Source: Eutypa lata (lineage: Eukaryota > Ascomycota > Sordariomycetes > Xylariales > Diatrypaceae). Taken from it: 64,000 nt of DNA. Shown in pieces: positions 34,998-47,377 of this stretch. The stretch spans positions 434,001-498,000 of the forward strand of contig JAKULF010000017.1 in assembly GCA_022661535.1 (NCBI GenBank), given 5' to 3'. Made by a program: the position numbers and the translations under genes. The notes under the pieces are model-generated. The model was not told where the DNA came from. It worked only from the letters and a program-made list of their open reading frames with translations, and made no database searches. How positions within the stretch are numbered: the stretch's first letter is position 1; the number at the start of each line of letters is the position of its first letter.

Positions 34998-37610
34998 ATG
35001 TTGAGCTTCAATGTGGGGGCCAGGACTGCCAACAGATTATTGGCAGTCCCCAGGATATTTCCCGGCAGCAAAAGGATGAGTAGCACAAGGATATGGGACC
35101 TTATACGAACTTTAAACAAGAATTGGGACTCTTCAACATCTTCTGATGTTACTTTACGCTCTCGAGAATCCAAGTACTCTAAGCTACTGGACTTGATGAA
35201 CGGTGATGCTGCCGATGAGCAGATGGGCGCCGGGCCTCCACATCTAGAACTGGTTCAAAGTTTCAAGAATGCCCCGATATTTACAGCAGCAGTTGAGAAA
35301 TTCGTGCATTCCGCGTTGCCGACGGATGAGAAGACTTCGGAGCTAGTGCCCAAGTATGGATTGATTGGTTCGCGTTGCGATCTCGGTAGCAAGACAGCTT
35401 CCAAGGAGGACCGCCTCGTCTTGGGTAATTTTGGAATTCCTTGGTCTGCTTTTATCTGCGGATCCCGTGGATCAGGAAAGAGCCACACACTACGCTGTCT
35501 CCTGGAGAATGCTCTCCTTGCTAACAATAACGCCGGTGATCCGCTATCTGGCATGGTTATGCACTTCGACAACTACACAAGCCGGAACACTGCCCAGGTT
35601 TGCGAGGCGGCTTACCTGTGCTCCTCTGGTATCCCGGTGACCGTCCTTGTGTCGCCGTCCAACCTATTGGAGATGAAACGCTTGTATGGCAACCTGCCCG
35701 GTCTGAGGCCAGATGACCCGAAGCCCAAAGTCGTCCCCTTGTATCTCGAAGAGCATCAGCTGGATGTTTTTAGAATACTGAAGTTTCTTGGCATCATCGA
35801 TGGAAATAAATCTCCTCCATTATACATGACAGTCGTGAGGGAAATCGTCCGTGAGATGAGCATGGAAGGAACAGCTTTCACCTACAAGAAGTTCCGCGAG
35901 CGTCTTGCCGATGTGGAATGGTTTGGAAAATATCGGCGAGGCGAACAAGAGACGAGTCTGAACGTCCGGCTTCAGTTTTTGGATAGCTTTATTGCTGCCT
36001 CAGAGTCACGAATCATGCAGTCGATGGGACCGACCCAGTCACCGGAGAATATCTGGGCGTTTAAGCCGGGCTCCTTGACCATCGTCGATCTGAATGACCC
36101 TATTATCCACTCCGAGGAGGCCTGCGCTTTGTTCTCGGTCTGCCTTTCCATTTTCGTCAAGAACCAGCAACAGTGCGGGCGGATCGTGGCGTTAGACGAG
36201 GCAAACAAGGTAACTTTATATACCCAATCAATATATAGCTTGTTACGGACCTAGGAGTATTAGAGTGATGGAGAGAGAGAGAGAGAGAGCTAACCAGCCC
36301 GTGACTAGTTTCTACGCTACTCTGTCGAGGCGAACCTTCTCACGAAAGAACTAATTTCTATCATCCGCCACCCAGAGAACACTGGGACACACGTGGTAGT
36401 TGCGGCGGAGAAACTTGCGCTTTCACCGAAGTTAATCTCCCTGGCGAACGCGACCTTCGTCCACCGGCTGCCCTCCCCAAACTCGTACTCGATTCTCATG
36501 GAACACCTCTCCGGGGCCAACAGGAAAGACTCCGACAGAGACGATAAGTCGCTCTTCGCCAGGATTACTGCTCTCCCCACAGGGCGGGCGCTTCTATTCT
36601 GCCCGACGGCGCAGATGGATGTCGTTGACAGTCTGCCTGCCCCTAGTGATGGCAATGGCGGCGGAACCAGGCGGGTCAGTCAGCTCAACGACGGCTATAT
36701 CGATATCAATATTCGCAAACACTTGAACGTGGACCGCGGGAAGAGCATCCTGGATACAGATGAGTCCACCAAAATCCATACGCCACAGCAGCCGGTGTCC
36801 AATGATGTAGCAATGTTCTCCTTGGGGCAGGCTTCAAAAGACGACGTGGGAACCAAAGAGAAGAGGAAACAGTGGCGATCAAGAGAACCAGAGATAATAT
36901 CGACGGTTTGCAGACTGAACCAAAACACACCCTACGACGTCCAGACTTCTGCGGGCAAAGAAGAGTTCTGGGACGCCATTGGCACTAGGTCTCCCCTCAT
37001 TCAAGGCAGCATCGAAGGGAAAGAACGCCATGCCCTTTTTCAGGACATTTCTGAGGGGGCATATCAACTTGCGTATGAAAAGTTCAAAAAATATGGCTGG
37101 CGGAACTTTTCATCGCTACTGAAACCGATACGGCAGCAGTTTTTCAACGAACTAGAGCGCAAATGCGGGCTGAAATTTCAATCAATACAGAGAAACGAGA
37201 AGTTCAACGGTATTTTGACCTCGTATATTGATAACTATTTGGTAAGATGCTTTCAGTGTGATGAATATCTGTCTAACTTATCCTTGTGCCCCTTCTGGTC
37301 CTGACCGGCAGCAAGTAAATTTTGACTAATTTGTTTCTTTTTGTTACAGTGGCAACTTTATGAAGCTCGCCGAAAAGAGAGCAAAGGAGTAGCGGAGGAG
37401 ACGCAAATAAGGAATGAAGAGTTGCAAAGAATGTTTAGGGAAACTAACAGGCATAGGGATGTGCACGATAGACAACAACAACAACAACAACTTGGATCTC
37501 AAGACATTGCGCTGTCTAAGGCGATAGAGAAGGCTCGAAATACTAACAGCACCCGTTTTCCGTCAAGGAGACCACCATTAGCTGGAAACAAAGACCGTCG
37601 TAGGCCATAA
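34998..37610 (+). CDS. HerA/VirB4-like P-loop ATPase, fungal-specific, about 801 aa
   Basis: Three exons (34998-36209, 36309-37241, 37350-37610), both introns phase 0. The frame is open further upstream without an ATG; a second candidate start lies at 35076 (MSSTRIWDL). Walker A is FICGSRGSGKSHTLRCLLE, and Walker B GRIVALDEANK lies just before intron 1. FLRYSVEANLLTKELISIIRHPENTGTHVVVAAE and the following sensor-like segment resemble the HerA-type ordering of motifs. The C-terminal part holds EFWDAIGTRSPLIQG and a charged coiled coil with a Gln run (RQQQQQQLG). Related hypothetical ATPases occur in many filamentous fungi; their role is not known to me. Intron 1 holds a GA microsatellite. Nucleotide binding is well supported, the biological role is not. 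Confidence 0.75.
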
Positions 37611-38602
37611 CATTATATGGAATTCACAGGTGGCCCTAGCAAAGGAAAGAGGATAAAGGTATAGTGAGTTTTGAGATTGGCGGTGGAGGTAACGATCTGC
37701 TATAATACAGCCCCGGCGTGTATATTTCGGAATCATCTCGATATTATAGAGCAAGCGTCTGCGGGGTCAGACAAAGATTGTTAACTACATACTTATCATC
37801 TTAACATAAATGAATGGGATACATTTGCAGTTGTAGAGCCAGATGCCATGTACAAGACGGTTTTAAGAATAAGATGAGATTCACACAATGAGCAATGACT
37901 GTTACAACATCACGGATACAGTGACACTCCTGCCTCGTGTTGTTCCATATCACTAATAGCCATGCACGATTACATATAGGTAGGCAGTTATGCTTAGAAT
38001 TTGACCTTGAGCAAGCAGGACCTATGGTACTTTCTCTCAGTTGTTATGTGTACGTGTATCATCGATTCACCCACCTTCTTGCTCTTCATCGTCGCAACAA
38101 CATCGTCACAACAACAACAACAACACACTAGGTTGAAAATGTTTTATTAACTCGACACATACATATGATTTAGTACTAAGATTGCACATTCAAACTACCA
38201 ATAACATAATATCTCTTAGCCGTCAGATATCATTCTCCTCTTTCAAGGCGATATCCACGAAAGTTACTGATCAATCAATCTGTCCCTAGAATCTTGATAC
38301 TTTACCTTTGCAGCCAGTTTTTTTTCCATCATTACCTTTTGCTAATTGCTTATCTTCTCGGGTAACCTCTTGATATCTGTTTCTCCACACGTGCCTAAGA
38401 AGCGTACGTCTCGGGGTCCATCTCGGGGTGCCTCCCACGAAGTCAAATCTCGAAGTACAATGCGTCACCTCCCCTTCTCAAACTAATTGTCCTTGCTGAC
38501 TCCCAAAGATCTGTATCGCCATTCTAGTCTAAGGATTGCTCGAGCTTACTGGCTAAGTCACACACTGCTCAAGGCAGGAACCTTCAAACCCTCATCAAGA
38601 AA
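37611..38602. other. intergenic, no gene seen
   Basis: About 1 kb with an ACA/ACAAC-rich stretch near 38095-38128. Two 60-64 codon frames have no protein features. No supported feature. Confidence 0.45.
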
Positions 38603-39218
38603 ATGGGTACGGTCAAAATCCATGCTAGAACCTCTTTTGCTGTATCAACATTGACTTATTTTATCTACAGATTCTAATGGAAAGAAGGAGGATGAGGGCA
38701 CGAGTGCCAGCTCAAGAGAGCAAGCACTCCAAGAAATTCAACGATGTAGGGAACAAGGGCGCAGCTTGGGCGAAATATGGCACAACGCAGTTACGAAGCT
38801 GAAAAATTCCGATCCCAACGACGGTCACGCGAAGCTGACCAGGCAGATAGTGGCAAGTGAGTTCTAAGCGATGGCCCTAATATGGCCTCACTATTTTAAT
38901 CTGACAATGCAATACTTAGGGATGCTACTAGACGGAATCGAGGATGTCGCCGTGCCGATAATCATAAAGAAGTACAGAGCCAAAGCCGAAGCCAAAGCCA
39001 GCCCCAAGTCCCCTGTCGCAGCGGGAGCGACGCCAAAGAGCCCGGATGTCAGCACCCCCTCTCCTACCGCAAGACGATCGAGCCTCAACCCAGCCGCGGG
39101 CAGCTTCACTCCTCGTAGCGCCTCTGGTGGTACGACATTCAACCCCACAGCTGCGGATTTTAGCCCTTGGATTCAGCCCAAGAAGCTGGATCGGAAAGAA
39201 GACCATGGGAAGGAATGA
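38603..39218 (+). CDS. small hypothetical protein, 162 aa
   Basis: Three exons: 38603-38606 (just ATGG), 38671-38856 and 38920-39218. Introns of 64 and 63 nt (GTACGG..CTACAG, GTGAGT..ACTTAG) keep phase exactly. The N-terminal half is a hydrophilic helical segment (REQALQEIQRCREQGRSLGEIWHNAVTKL). The C-terminal half is Ala/Ser/Pro-rich with SPKS/PTARRSS motifs that look like phosphorylation sites, ending WIQPKKLDRKEDHGKE. A mini first exon of four coding bases is unusual but common enough in fungi. I do not recognise the family. The phase match and composition support a real gene. Confidence 0.55.
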
Positions 39219-42200
39219 ATGCCCTGGTACGTGGCTGAGCTAAATTCCGGAGGAATACCCGACAAGTTCTTTGATAGTCCAGTTGCTCGCCTACATAAGG
39301 ACATGGGTTCTGTCTCTGTGCCATAGGAGACCGGAGCTGAAGAGCCTCTTTCGAAGGCTCAATACGTCACTTGTGTGCACCGAAATAGAGATTTGGGGTG
39401 CATGGCTTTGCGTTACATCTAGGCAGCGCTATGTAGCTAAGTAGTAGCACTCGAGGTAATAGCCTGCGAGCTAGCGGGAAACCACATTGTTATTGAAACT
39501 TGATAGCCGACACAATCCCAAGAGCTAGGGTAGTGGCTTGTTTTTTGTGTTATGTGAGGTTGTGTACCTGGCGACTATGAGATGAGATGAGATGAGATGT
39601 TGAGATCCGGCAATACCCTAGTTAGGGGGATGTCAAGTGAAGCGCCTTCTGCCTATAAGAACAGAACATTGGTGTGTCAGGACGATTCCAGAGAAGCAGA
39701 TTGGTGGTCTGTAATGCAAGCCGGGCTGTCAGGGGTAAATGTGTCGACATGATTGTTTCCTTTTGGGGATGGACGGAACTACAACTGATGCTTCGAGGAG
39801 TAGCCAATGGGAAGGTTCATAATGAACTGTCATAAGGTCGAGAGAAAACCTGGTAAGTGCTCAGACAAGTTGAAACTCTCCTTGATTGGCAGTTACATGC
39901 TGACAACCGAACCTGCAGGAAAGTTTCAATCGCATATACTCTCTCCTATGTCGGTTTTATCACATCGATGGGTTTGGGATATAGGGAATAAACTTGTAGA
40001 CCTATCAGAACGAGTGCCGGGTGAGGGGTTTTGCTCTATCGGTTAGAGTAGCTGCGCAATGCGGGCACATGCTCTAGAAATTCCATCACCCCCTCCCTCA
40101 CTCACAAACCAGTTCGCGGATCTAATGCACTATCACAGTGGTACTAGATCTCGTTTCATTTTCAGGACGGCATTGAAACATCGGGCATCCGTCTCATCCA
40201 CCAACGAATTAGAGCTACGAGATCCAAGCAGCTCTCCTTTCAGACTTGCAGGAGTTGTTACTACCAATACGACGACGACGGACGTCTTTGTGGAAGCTCG
40301 GGATTAATGAATCGACGTAGTCGAGGATATACAGAATAGGGACTTTTGTGTTGGGACACAAAAGATGTATGCAGTGTGAGTATGACCCGCGACCTGTTAG
40401 CTACGTACATACATGCATACATAAGAGTCAGTCATAGGCCGCGTCAACAGTCAGATATTTCGTGATGCACGAAATAGTAGAAGAAATCTGCTCCCCCTCC
40501 CCCTCCCCCATCCCCCGCTGGCTGGCATATTGCGGGATGACGCCGTAGAGGATCTTCCCTGCTGAGCAACATGAGCAGCGAGAAATATTCGTTCCACGAC
40601 CGGGGGATTCCCGCTACACGACCTCCTCCTCTAGTGCAGGAAACCAACCCAACCATACACACACGTCCCCACGCGACCAGCTTGCTTTGGAATTCTCAAT
40701 AAGGGATACCAACCCGCTGCACTGTCAGCTATTGCAACACAAAGAGGACGACAGGACATGCGTGGGTGTTGGTGCATCGAGTTGGATGCTACGCTGGTGG
40801 GTGGATGGTGTGGGTGAGTGTGTCCCCACTGAACATTTCTCGGATTCTTCCCGATTCTCCCTTGGATGGATGGATGAATGGATGAATGGAAGGAAGTTAA
40901 CTAGTTAGGTTGTTGGACTGCAGCTGCAGGGGTTCGTCTAGGTATGTATGTATGTATGTATGTATGTACTATGTATGTAAGTGAGGTTGCAGCAACATGC
41001 GAGGTTCGTAAAGCTGAATCGATGTTTACTGGTTGACTTAGCCTTCCTAAACATAACGTGCTTCATACCTTCTAGTTAATATTTGCTTGAAACTCCTGCG
41101 TCGATAGAAGGGAAGCTTGTCAACTACCTACTTAACTAGGAGGTACGATGTAAAGTGGTTGGGTATCAGATCAAATAGATGGGTAGAGGGGTGCCGGGCA
41201 TTGCACAACGAAGCTCAAACTTTGTGAGTTAATCAATATAGGTGTGTTTATATGTATATACTACCTCCTTAAATATGATATAATATCCAAAGGGAAATTC
41301 TAGTTGCTTTGGAAATCCTCAAAATCTTACATGCATGGAATTGATGATGATGAATTGAAGTCATCGTTCACCGGTTCAGGGGTTAACTATTGACTTTGGT
41401 TGGTGGGGTATGTATTGTATGTAGTTATGTATAGGTAATAAAGGTATTGTTAAGAGCTAGCACCTGCAGTACCTGAAATATGGGGCACTAGGGGTCCAGT
41501 CAGGGCTTTCCTTTCGGTACATGCAGCCTAAGCAAGCCCCCAACGACATTACCGGGCGGGACATCCGTAGATTCCTATCGATCAGAGACCTCGGGGAGGG
41601 GATGTTTTACAGGCTGACATGGCGGACGGCACTTGCTTATCACATTAGTCGGGGTATTTCTTGATTCTAATTCTGATTCTCGTGGGCTTGTGGCTTGTTC
41701 TAAATAAGATTTCTGTTGTTCTTACCATCAACTAATAGGTACCTAAGTTACCGATGCTACCCCAAATAAACGCCCTCATCCGAAAGATACGAGAGAAGAT
41801 GCATTCTACTTACCCAAGTAGGCATCTTGCCGGACTCCTCTATATATTATACGTATTATACAATATATTAGACGACATATCGAGGTGGATAGCGCTGAAA
41901 GCTGAAAGTACTATTCTCTCATATTTACCTATATATGGTCTTATATTATGTTTTGTTTTGTTATGTTATGTAACCCTATTTATCAACCCGTCTGATAAGG
42001 CTTTTCGGGGGGCTGTGAGTAGATTCATTTTGCTGAGCTGACCTCCTACTTTGTTTAGCATGCATTGCAACCCTACATTTCGAAGCTCATGTCTTTTCTG
42101 GAAGAAACGATATGGTCCCTAACCAGCCTACCAACCTTTCTACCCACCTACCTTACGTACGAGGTATGTAGTAGAGAGATTGTCCCAAGTAGAAGATAAC

Positions 42201-43768
42201 TCGACATACTTTATACTCTAACTAGAAACTTATCGCGACGTAACTAATTCTTGAGCTGCTCTAAGAAGCTTGCCCCGCGTTCCTGAATAGGAATCTCCTT
42301 AATTCTATGGGGCGACGATCTTCTGGAAGGCGATTCGACCCGGATTAAACTATAGACGGCGCACCACGGTGACGGGTTCGCAATCAGCTTGCATGCATAC
42401 CTAGTTAGTGTTCTCTGCATGGTGGTTCCGTAATTGGTTCCAGGCCCAGCCGGCCTTCTGTCCCTTTTATGGCTTTGTTCGGTACGCCAAGGTATGACCT
42501 ACTTAGGTATTTAGGTATCCCCCACCTTGATAAATCAACTCAACTTAATCCGTCCGATGAGTGAATCACTATGTGTGAGTATCTACCTATGACAGTTACT
42601 TGTTGGTGTGTTCTTCTATTGTGGATATCGGTCATGTAGAGAGGTACATATAGGTAGTTGGAAGATAGTAAACATGGCTCTGACTCTTTAACAGCCTGTC
42701 CTAGCTTAAGTGCGTAGGTAGGTAGTAGTAACTAATGAGTGAGGAAGAAAAGGAGGATTGACTGGGTGCCTAGGTCAGATGTGGCTTCAGTCATCGGAAA
42801 CTCTGCGTTATACATATTTAGATAATCTACCGACCAATCCTTATTAACTTTGCTTACCTACATCTCTTACCTCGTCTCAGCTCAATCAAGTTGCTGAGAT
42901 CTAATACCGTCCCCTGCGTGCATATATCACTTAATGATAGGTCTCGACGCTAGATCTTGAAAAGCAATACCTGCAGCCACAGAGCTTCAATGTGAGACCC
43001 TCCCCGCACCCATTTCTCAATATTCCATGTGCCACCCCGTCAAAATACGCGATACTCTTCGGTCAAATATACTAACTTGTTGATCTCAGCTATGGGAACT
43101 TCCGTACTACTGGAGATGCTCCATTCCTCTTGTTGTAGTACAACATAGGCAGTCATATATGTACCACATCGACTCGAGGCCGCCCAGTTCTAGATAGGAC
43201 TGCTGATATCCAAGTCTAGAAAGGCGATCTCCTTTCTTGTTACACCAAAAGAAAAGTTTGCGGTCCGGCCCTTACAGCACAAGCTGGTCTTATGCGTCGT
43301 TCTTTGCTTACGACCGATACCTAGTTAAAATTCTGCGACACCGTTTTTTCCCATGGCTTTACTAGCCACAATCCCTTGACTGCACCCTCATAATCAAGTT
43401 ATTTCAAGGTTGTCCACCAATATCATTACAGATCTTCAACGTATACCTATATCAAATACATAAACCCTTATTACCCATCTTCAAGTTCAGAAAGAACCAT
43501 ATCAACTTTCAGCTTGGCAACAGCCCACTTTTAACTACGATCTCCTATCAGTTGGATCTCGGCGCTCGCCGAATCCTTCCGAGCTCTCACTATTGGAAAA
43601 GGTGGGGGTAGAAGGTGTTCCAAAGAAGGATTAGGTGAAGAAGATAACGAGGAGCAGCATCGAACTAACTAAGAAACACGCGCTCTCAGTTAAATTGCGG
43701 CGTATTCTAACCCAAGCCTTAAGGAAGTAAACTTCGGTCATCAACTTCATTCCACCTACATACACACA
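39219..43768. other. long gene-poor interval with simple repeats
   Basis: About 4.5 kb upstream of the 1202-aa gene. It contains GAGAT repeats (about 39581-39600), GGATGGATGAAT repeats (about 40863-40891), a TATG microsatellite (about 40940-40980) and a C-rich tract (40490-40520). One ATG frame at 41754-42041 (95 aa) has two hydrophobic stretches (LLYILYVLYNIL, IYGLILCFVLLCYVTLFI); its status is uncertain. The segment about 43480-43768 may be a long 5' leader. Confidence 0.4.
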
Positions 43769-46700
43769 ATGTCTGGACGTAGCGCCCACGTGCGCAAGAA
43801 AATCAACGATCCGAAGACGGCCGACAAGGCCCCATCGGGACTAGGAAGAGGACGGGCAAACTCGTCGGGGAGCGGCCGGACCTCGAGTCGCGAGGATTAT
43901 GCGACCCACGACAACCCGTTATCCCCGGGCACAGGGTATGGGACCACCAACGCGAGATTGCTGAAGTTCTCGGAGCCCATCCGAGAATCCGACTTCTCCA
44001 ACTACCGCCCCGATGTAGCCAGCTTTAGCAACCCCAGCAGCGGGAGCCAGAGTGGTGGTAGCGATGCGGGCAAGGGCGATGCCCAGATTCCTCGGTACCA
44101 GGGGCCGATGCCGGATTTTGCCTACGCGCGAGTGAGGAAGCCCGTGTTGAAGACGGAAGACGTGTCCGGGATTGAACGGTCCGGCTTTCGCAGCGCCGTG
44201 GACAAGAAAAGCGAGGAGGTGCGCAGAGGAATCACTAAGGCGTTCTCCTTTGGGAGTAAGAAGAAGAAAAAAGACGAAGCAGATCTCAGGTCGCCGTCGT
44301 CCATAGGCTCTAGGCAGTATGAGGATTTTAGTATGGGCTACGACATGGACGAGAGGCCATCACTTAACAGACAGTTGACACACCCGTCGCCGACAACCGC
44401 AGACATGGAGCAGTACTATATGGGACCGCCGCCGCCATCGACTAAGTTGCCTGCGATACCACAACCCAGTGCGCCACCCATCAAGCGATGGATCGGTGCA
44501 GGGCGACCGGTGCAACGTTGGAACAAGCTGCGGAAAGATCCCGAGCTCTGGGACCCCAATGGTGACGTCTTGGTGTACTTCGGACACAAGGGGCAGACCC
44601 CGCGTCCAAATCCATCCTTCCGTCTGTCTTCTCACATCATCGAGGCAACCGAGTCTCGCTTTCTCATCACCCTTCTCCGCGAGGGCTCAACGGATGACGA
44701 GGATATACACATGCAGATGCCCCCATCACCCATCGACGCTTCTCCGATGGGCCATCGTCGTGTCTCAAATCATCTCGGTCCTGGTTATAATCAGATGGGT
44801 CAACCTACGCCTCCAATTTCCGACGATACAAGTCTCGCTGAGGCGGATGGTCAGATCTCGTATGAAATGTACTTCCCAACTCCCTCCAACATGGACAGGA
44901 TCGACGCACACCGCCACGCGATCACGACGAGGAACGTCTTCGCCCTTCTGTATCACGCTTCTCTAGTCGGCTTATCCCTGTACCAGGCGCTTTCCGACCT
45001 GCTCGGCCGCCTTGAATCCTACATGCCACAGGAGGCCGACAACGTCGGTACTATTCTCAACTACCTATCAGCTCGGGGGATCGACGACCCTCGAAACAAC
45101 CCGGAGACAGCTGTTTCGATTCTCGCGTGGTCCGAGACCCCCGAGGTGCGCTGGGAGGAAGGGTGGACAGAGGCCTTTGTCCATTGCGCCGGCATGTACC
45201 CCCGGCTCGAACTATGCGCCGACTACAAGAGCCTCACGCCGATCACGAGAGCCCTGCTAGAGCGATCCTGCCTCGAGACGCAGCTCCGCGTGCAAGCGGC
45301 CGAGGGCCGGCTCACCGAGTTCGCGTACCCGGATCTGTGGCCCCCCTCGGGACCGGTATCAAGCAGCCCCAGCCGAGCGGCAGCCGACCGCCTGCAGAAG
45401 TTCTTCGTCGCGCACTACGCCGCCGTCTTCGGAGCGTGGCCCCCGCCGCAGCAACAATCGCAGATGGCCAGCGCGCGGACGGCAGAAGGCGAGGAGCTGT
45501 GGCTGACGCGGACCGTGGCCCTGAAGCTGGCTAGGGACTTCGGCGCGCTCTACGATTACCTCGTCAACCGGGACGTCGTCTGGGACGAGTCCGAGTTCCG
45601 CAGTGGTCGGAAGTGGATATTGGTGTCCAAGACGGATAGGTCGTTCGACGCCGATACGACGGACCTCCCGATCACGGACCTGCTTATCGAGTTTGATAAC
45701 CGCCAGCGCTTCCCGCACATTCCGCACCCCTACCCGCTCGTGCCCGAGTCCATCGTGCCTTCTACTAACAACCACAACAACTCCTCCGCACGATCCCTAA
45801 CAGGCCGCGAGAAGGGCAAGAAAAGCGACAAGGCCACTCCGATTCCCACCACCAGCACAGCCCCCTCGATCATGAGCGACGAGCGCACGCTCGAGCGCCG
45901 CGTCCAGCTCGCCTACACGGAAGCGACCAACATCTACACGCTGGGGTCGGAGTTCACGCACACGGAGCTGATCGACGCGTTCGTCAAGTTCGAGAAGACG
46001 GACCACCACCAGGTGCAGAACGCGCACGTCGACCCGTTCGCCGCGCGCCGCGGCCGCTGGTGCCTCATCTACGGCGTCCTGCAGACCCTCGCCAGCGTCT
46101 CGGTCGACGCCCCCTGCGTGCGCTACCGCGGCCCCGACGTCGCGTACCACCTGTCGCCGCGGCTGAGGGGGAGCGGCGCCCTCCTCAACGCTAAGATCCC
46201 GCCTTGGAAGACCGCTGGTGCGCATGCTGCGCAGACGGCGGCGCCGGGCCCGGATGCCGTGCATGAGTTGTCGCATTGTTGGACCGCGCCTGTGGGGTGG
46301 CGGCGTGCTGCGGAGGGGGGAGAGGGGGGGAGGGGGGTTGCGTCGAGTAGTTATATGAATCGTGAGGGAGAGGGTGGTGGTGATGGTGATAGAGATGGTG
46401 GGAGGGATGCTGTGCTGCGGATGATGCGCTCGCAAGTGCAAAGGTTCCCTGGTCCGCCTCAGTCGCAGTTACAGATACACACACAAATGTCGTCTTCGTC
46501 GACATCATCATCACATTTCCGGACGCAGCAGAACCGTTCGGGACACCATTTCACATCATCACCATCGTCGCCACCACTACCACCGTCACCATGGAACAAT
46601 GCCAACGCCTACTCCCCCACGCACGGCCCCTTCCCAGCAGGAGGGGCGTGGAACGCGCGCAACTTCAAGCCGCCGTCCTCGGCAATCAGCATAAGCGCGC

Positions 46701-47377
46701 GATCGGACGACACGACAGCGACGGGGTTCAGCAGCAGCAACAACAGAGGGGGCAACAACCGCGTCGCGAGCGGAAGCGTGAGCGGGGACACGAAGCCGAG
46801 GAGCGTGCGGAGCTACGCGACGTTCGGGCACGGGCGGAGCGCCCACCCTCATCTCAACCAGCATCCCCCTCTCTCCTTCGCTCTTTCCACCACCACCACC
46901 GCCACTTCTTCATCATCGGTTCCAGACGACGGCAACACGGCTGTGGACGATGCGGAGTGGCCCGTCCGGACGCACAGTTTCGTCTACGACCGCGATTCCA
47001 TGCCGCCGCCGGCGCCGCCCCCGAATCGACCGCTGCCGCTGCCGCTGCCGCTGGCTATGGGCGCCCGCTCTAGTAGCGCGGCTGCCTCTTCGTCGCTGAC
47101 TTCTATGATGGCCGCCGCGGCGAATAGGGGCATTGCGGTTGCTAATGCAGATACGGATGATGATGTCGATGATGATGATGATGATGATGGTGAGGGCGAT
47201 GACGCATCACGACCGCTACCGTCGGCAAGTCCTCGAATGGATGGTCTGTTAGATGTGGATCACAGAGATGCGAGGTCGCCACTTATCCATAGGAGGATGA
47301 GCTCCGATGCCTTGGGTCATGTCATCAGGGATTTGGGGGGTATGGGTATCACGCCTCCTCGGAGCTATGAGGATTGA
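43769..47377 (+). CDS. large conserved fungal protein (DUF8004-like), 1202 aa
   Basis: Single-exon gene; ATG at 43769 follows an ACACACA leader. The N-terminal ~240 residues are Ser/Gly-rich, with a basic cluster KKKKKDEAD. A conserved core starts near residue 245 (IKRWIGAGRPVQRWNKLRKDPELWDPNGDVLVYFGHK). It runs through the helical block HAITTRNVFALLYHASLVGLSLYQALSDLLGRLE and the region ILAWSETPEVRWEEGWTEAFVHCAGMYPRLE. This order matches a widespread filamentous-fungal family of unknown function (I believe DUF8004; name not verified). A second conserved block is RRVQLAYTEATNIYTLGSEFTHTELIDAFVKFE. The C-terminal ~350 residues are low complexity, with Ser/Pro-rich and Asp runs. A housekeeping or scaffold role is likely from conservation; no enzymatic motif is seen. 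Confidence 0.8.
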   Translation: MSGRSAHVRKKINDPKTADKAPSGLGRGRANSSGSGRTSSREDYATHDNPLSPGTGYGTTNARLLKFSEPIRESDFSNYRPDVASFSNPSSGSQSGGSDAGKGDAQIPRYQGPMPDFAYARVRKPVLKTEDVSGIERSGFRSAVDKKSEEVRRGITKAFSFGSKKKKKDEADLRSPSSIGSRQYEDFSMGYDMDERPSLNRQLTHPSPTTADMEQYYMGPPPPSTKLPAIPQPSAPPIKRWIGAGRPVQRWNKLRKDPELWDPNGDVLVYFGHKGQTPRPNPSFRLSSHIIEATESRFLITLLREGSTDDEDIHMQMPPSPIDASPMGHRRVSNHLGPGYNQMGQPTPPISDDTSLAEADGQISYEMYFPTPSNMDRIDAHRHAITTRNVFALLYHASLVGLSLYQALSDLLGRLESYMPQEADNVGTILNYLSARGIDDPRNNPETAVSILAWSETPEVRWEEGWTEAFVHCAGMYPRLELCADYKSLTPITRALLERSCLETQLRVQAAEGRLTEFAYPDLWPPSGPVSSSPSRAAADRLQKFFVAHYAAVFGAWPPPQQQSQMASARTAEGEELWLTRTVALKLARDFGALYDYLVNRDVVWDESEFRSGRKWILVSKTDRSFDADTTDLPITDLLIEFDNRQRFPHIPHPYPLVPESIVPSTNNHNNSSARSLTGREKGKKSDKATPIPTTSTAPSIMSDERTLERRVQLAYTEATNIYTLGSEFTHTELIDAFVKFEKTDHHQVQNAHVDPFAARRGRWCLIYGVLQTLASVSVDAPCVRYRGPDVAYHLSPRLRGSGALLNAKIPPWKTAGAHAAQTAAPGPDAVHELSHCWTAPVGWRRAAEGGEGGRGVASSSYMNREGEGGGDGDRDGGRDAVLRMMRSQVQRFPGPPQSQLQIHTQMSSSSTSSSHFRTQQNRSGHHFTSSPSSPPLPPSPWNNANAYSPTHGPFPAGGAWNARNFKPPSSAISISARSDDTTATGFSSSNNRGGNNRVASGSVSGDTKPRSVRSYATFGHGRSAHPHLNQHPPLSFALSTTTTATSSSSVPDDGNTAVDDAEWPVRTHSFVYDRDSMPPPAPPPNRPLPLPLPLAMGARSSSAAASSSLTSMMAAAANRGIAVANADTDDDVDDDDDDDGEGDDASRPLPSASPRMDGLLDVDHRDARSPLIHRRMSSDALGHVIRDLGGMGITPPRSYED

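Noticed and set aside
35255..35572. Minus-strand frames inside the ATPase, 1202-aa, CE15 and other genes
   Set aside because: Shadows of GC-rich coding sequence on the opposite strand; no independent start context or motifs.
41754..42041. 95-aa hydrophobic frame in the 4.5-kb gene-poor interval
   Set aside because: Two hydrophobic runs could be spans, but AT-rich codons, no homologue known to me and no splice or promoter support; kept only as a remark in the intergenic entry.
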